Of a DNA stretch of 5,629 bases, positions 5,532 through 5,629 are shown piece after piece (the stretch's first letter is position 1; every line of letters starts with the position of its first letter). A program made the translations under genes and the position numbers. Origin of the DNA: Actinoplanes liguriensis (lineage in GTDB: Bacteria; Actinomycetota; Actinomycetes; Mycobacteriales; Micromonosporaceae); the NCBI GenBank assembly GCA_000715855.1, contig KL571308.1:44328-49956 (forward strand). The letters run 5' to 3'. Below the pieces are notes generated by a model. That model saw only the letters and a program-made list of their open reading frames with translations, searched no databases and had not been told where the DNA came from.

Positions 5532-5538
5532 GGAAGGA
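5532..5538 (+). promoter_or_regulatory. Shine-Dalgarno that favours the ATG at 5545
   Basis: GGAAGGA at 5532-5538 precedes two adjacent in-frame ATG codons. The first (5542) is only 3 bases away and the second (5545) is 6 bases away, so the second is the likelier start. Confidence 0.7.
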
Positions 5539-5544
5539 AATATG

Positions 5545-5610
5545 ATGCGTAAAAGAACCCTCGGTAATACGACCTTGGTCGTCGCCGCGCTGCTCACGGT
5601 CACCGGGATC
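5545..5610 (+). CDS. Start of an exported protein, cut off by adaptor sequence
   Basis: Only 22 codons are real: a basic n-region MRKRTLGN followed by a hydrophobic stretch TTLVVAALLTVTGI. This is the start of a Sec signal peptide or signal anchor. The start is chosen for its 6-base distance from GGAAGGA; the ATG three bases earlier is possible. The gene faces away from the multicopper oxidase and shares its 204-base intergenic region, so common regulation is possible. Everything from 5610 or 5611 onwards is adaptor, so the frame's continuation (C-L-L-Y-T-S) is not biological. The mature protein is not visible and its function cannot be assigned. Confidence 0.7.
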
Positions 5611-5629
5611 TGTCTCTTATACACATCTC
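5610..5629 (+). other. Tn5/Nextera transposase adaptor (sequencing artefact)
   Basis: The window ends with CTGTCTCTTATACACATCTC. The first 19 bases are the complete Tn5 mosaic end used in Nextera libraries, and the last C fits the following adaptor base on one of the two adaptor types. Read on the minus strand it encodes the familiar artefact peptide MYKRQ. Base 5610 could belong to either the genome or the adaptor. The sequence is adaptor read-through left at a contig end and should be trimmed. It is not a natural transposon. Confidence 0.97.

Noticed and set aside
5349..5624. A 91-codon minus-strand frame starting MYKRQ
   Set aside because: Its start codon lies in the adaptor and its first residues are the well-known adaptor artefact. 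The rest covers the divergent promoter region.
5610..5629. End of a natural Tn5-like transposon
   Set aside because: The sequence is the engineered mosaic end used in library kits, it lies exactly at the window edge, and no transposase gene is present.

Overview
The window looks like chromosomal DNA from a very high-GC actinomycete. Base composition is about 70% GC by eye. Third codon positions are almost always G or C, GTG is used as a start, and the signal peptides are of actinobacterial type. A Micromonosporaceae-like host (for example Actinoplanes) would fit, but that is an inference from gene style and not a match I could test. The right end of the window is not genomic: the last 20 bases are the Tn5/Nextera transposase adaptor, so this is an untrimmed contig end.

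Layout, left to right. Bases 1-368 hold the 3' end of a gene for a DUF2332-like protein (+). Next is a secreted M1-family zinc metallopeptidase, 453-1922 (+), with a strong ribosome binding site and a near-perfect 14-bp terminator hairpin. Four bases after that hairpin lies a possible leaderless promoter for a two-gene unit. This unit comprises an unrecognised acidic, tryptophan-rich 301-residue protein (1983-2888, +) and a 280-residue HEAT-repeat protein (2885-3727, +), joined by an ATGA overlap. Both proteins contain no lysine at all. A 152-base convergent gap follows. It is full of hairpins and also contains a short ORF with coding-like composition. Then comes a Tat-exported CueO-like multicopper oxidase on the minus strand (3880-5337), with all copper ligands intact. 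A 204-base divergent promoter region separates it from the first 22 codons of another exported protein (5545-5610, +), which is cut off by the adaptor.

How the parts relate. The M1 peptidase, the multicopper oxidase and the truncated last gene all encode exported proteins, but each appears to have its own promoter. The 301-residue protein and the HEAT protein are the only pair that clearly looks co-translated, and they are the best candidates for an undescribed functional unit. I see no rRNA, tRNA, CRISPR array, insertion sequence or integrase.
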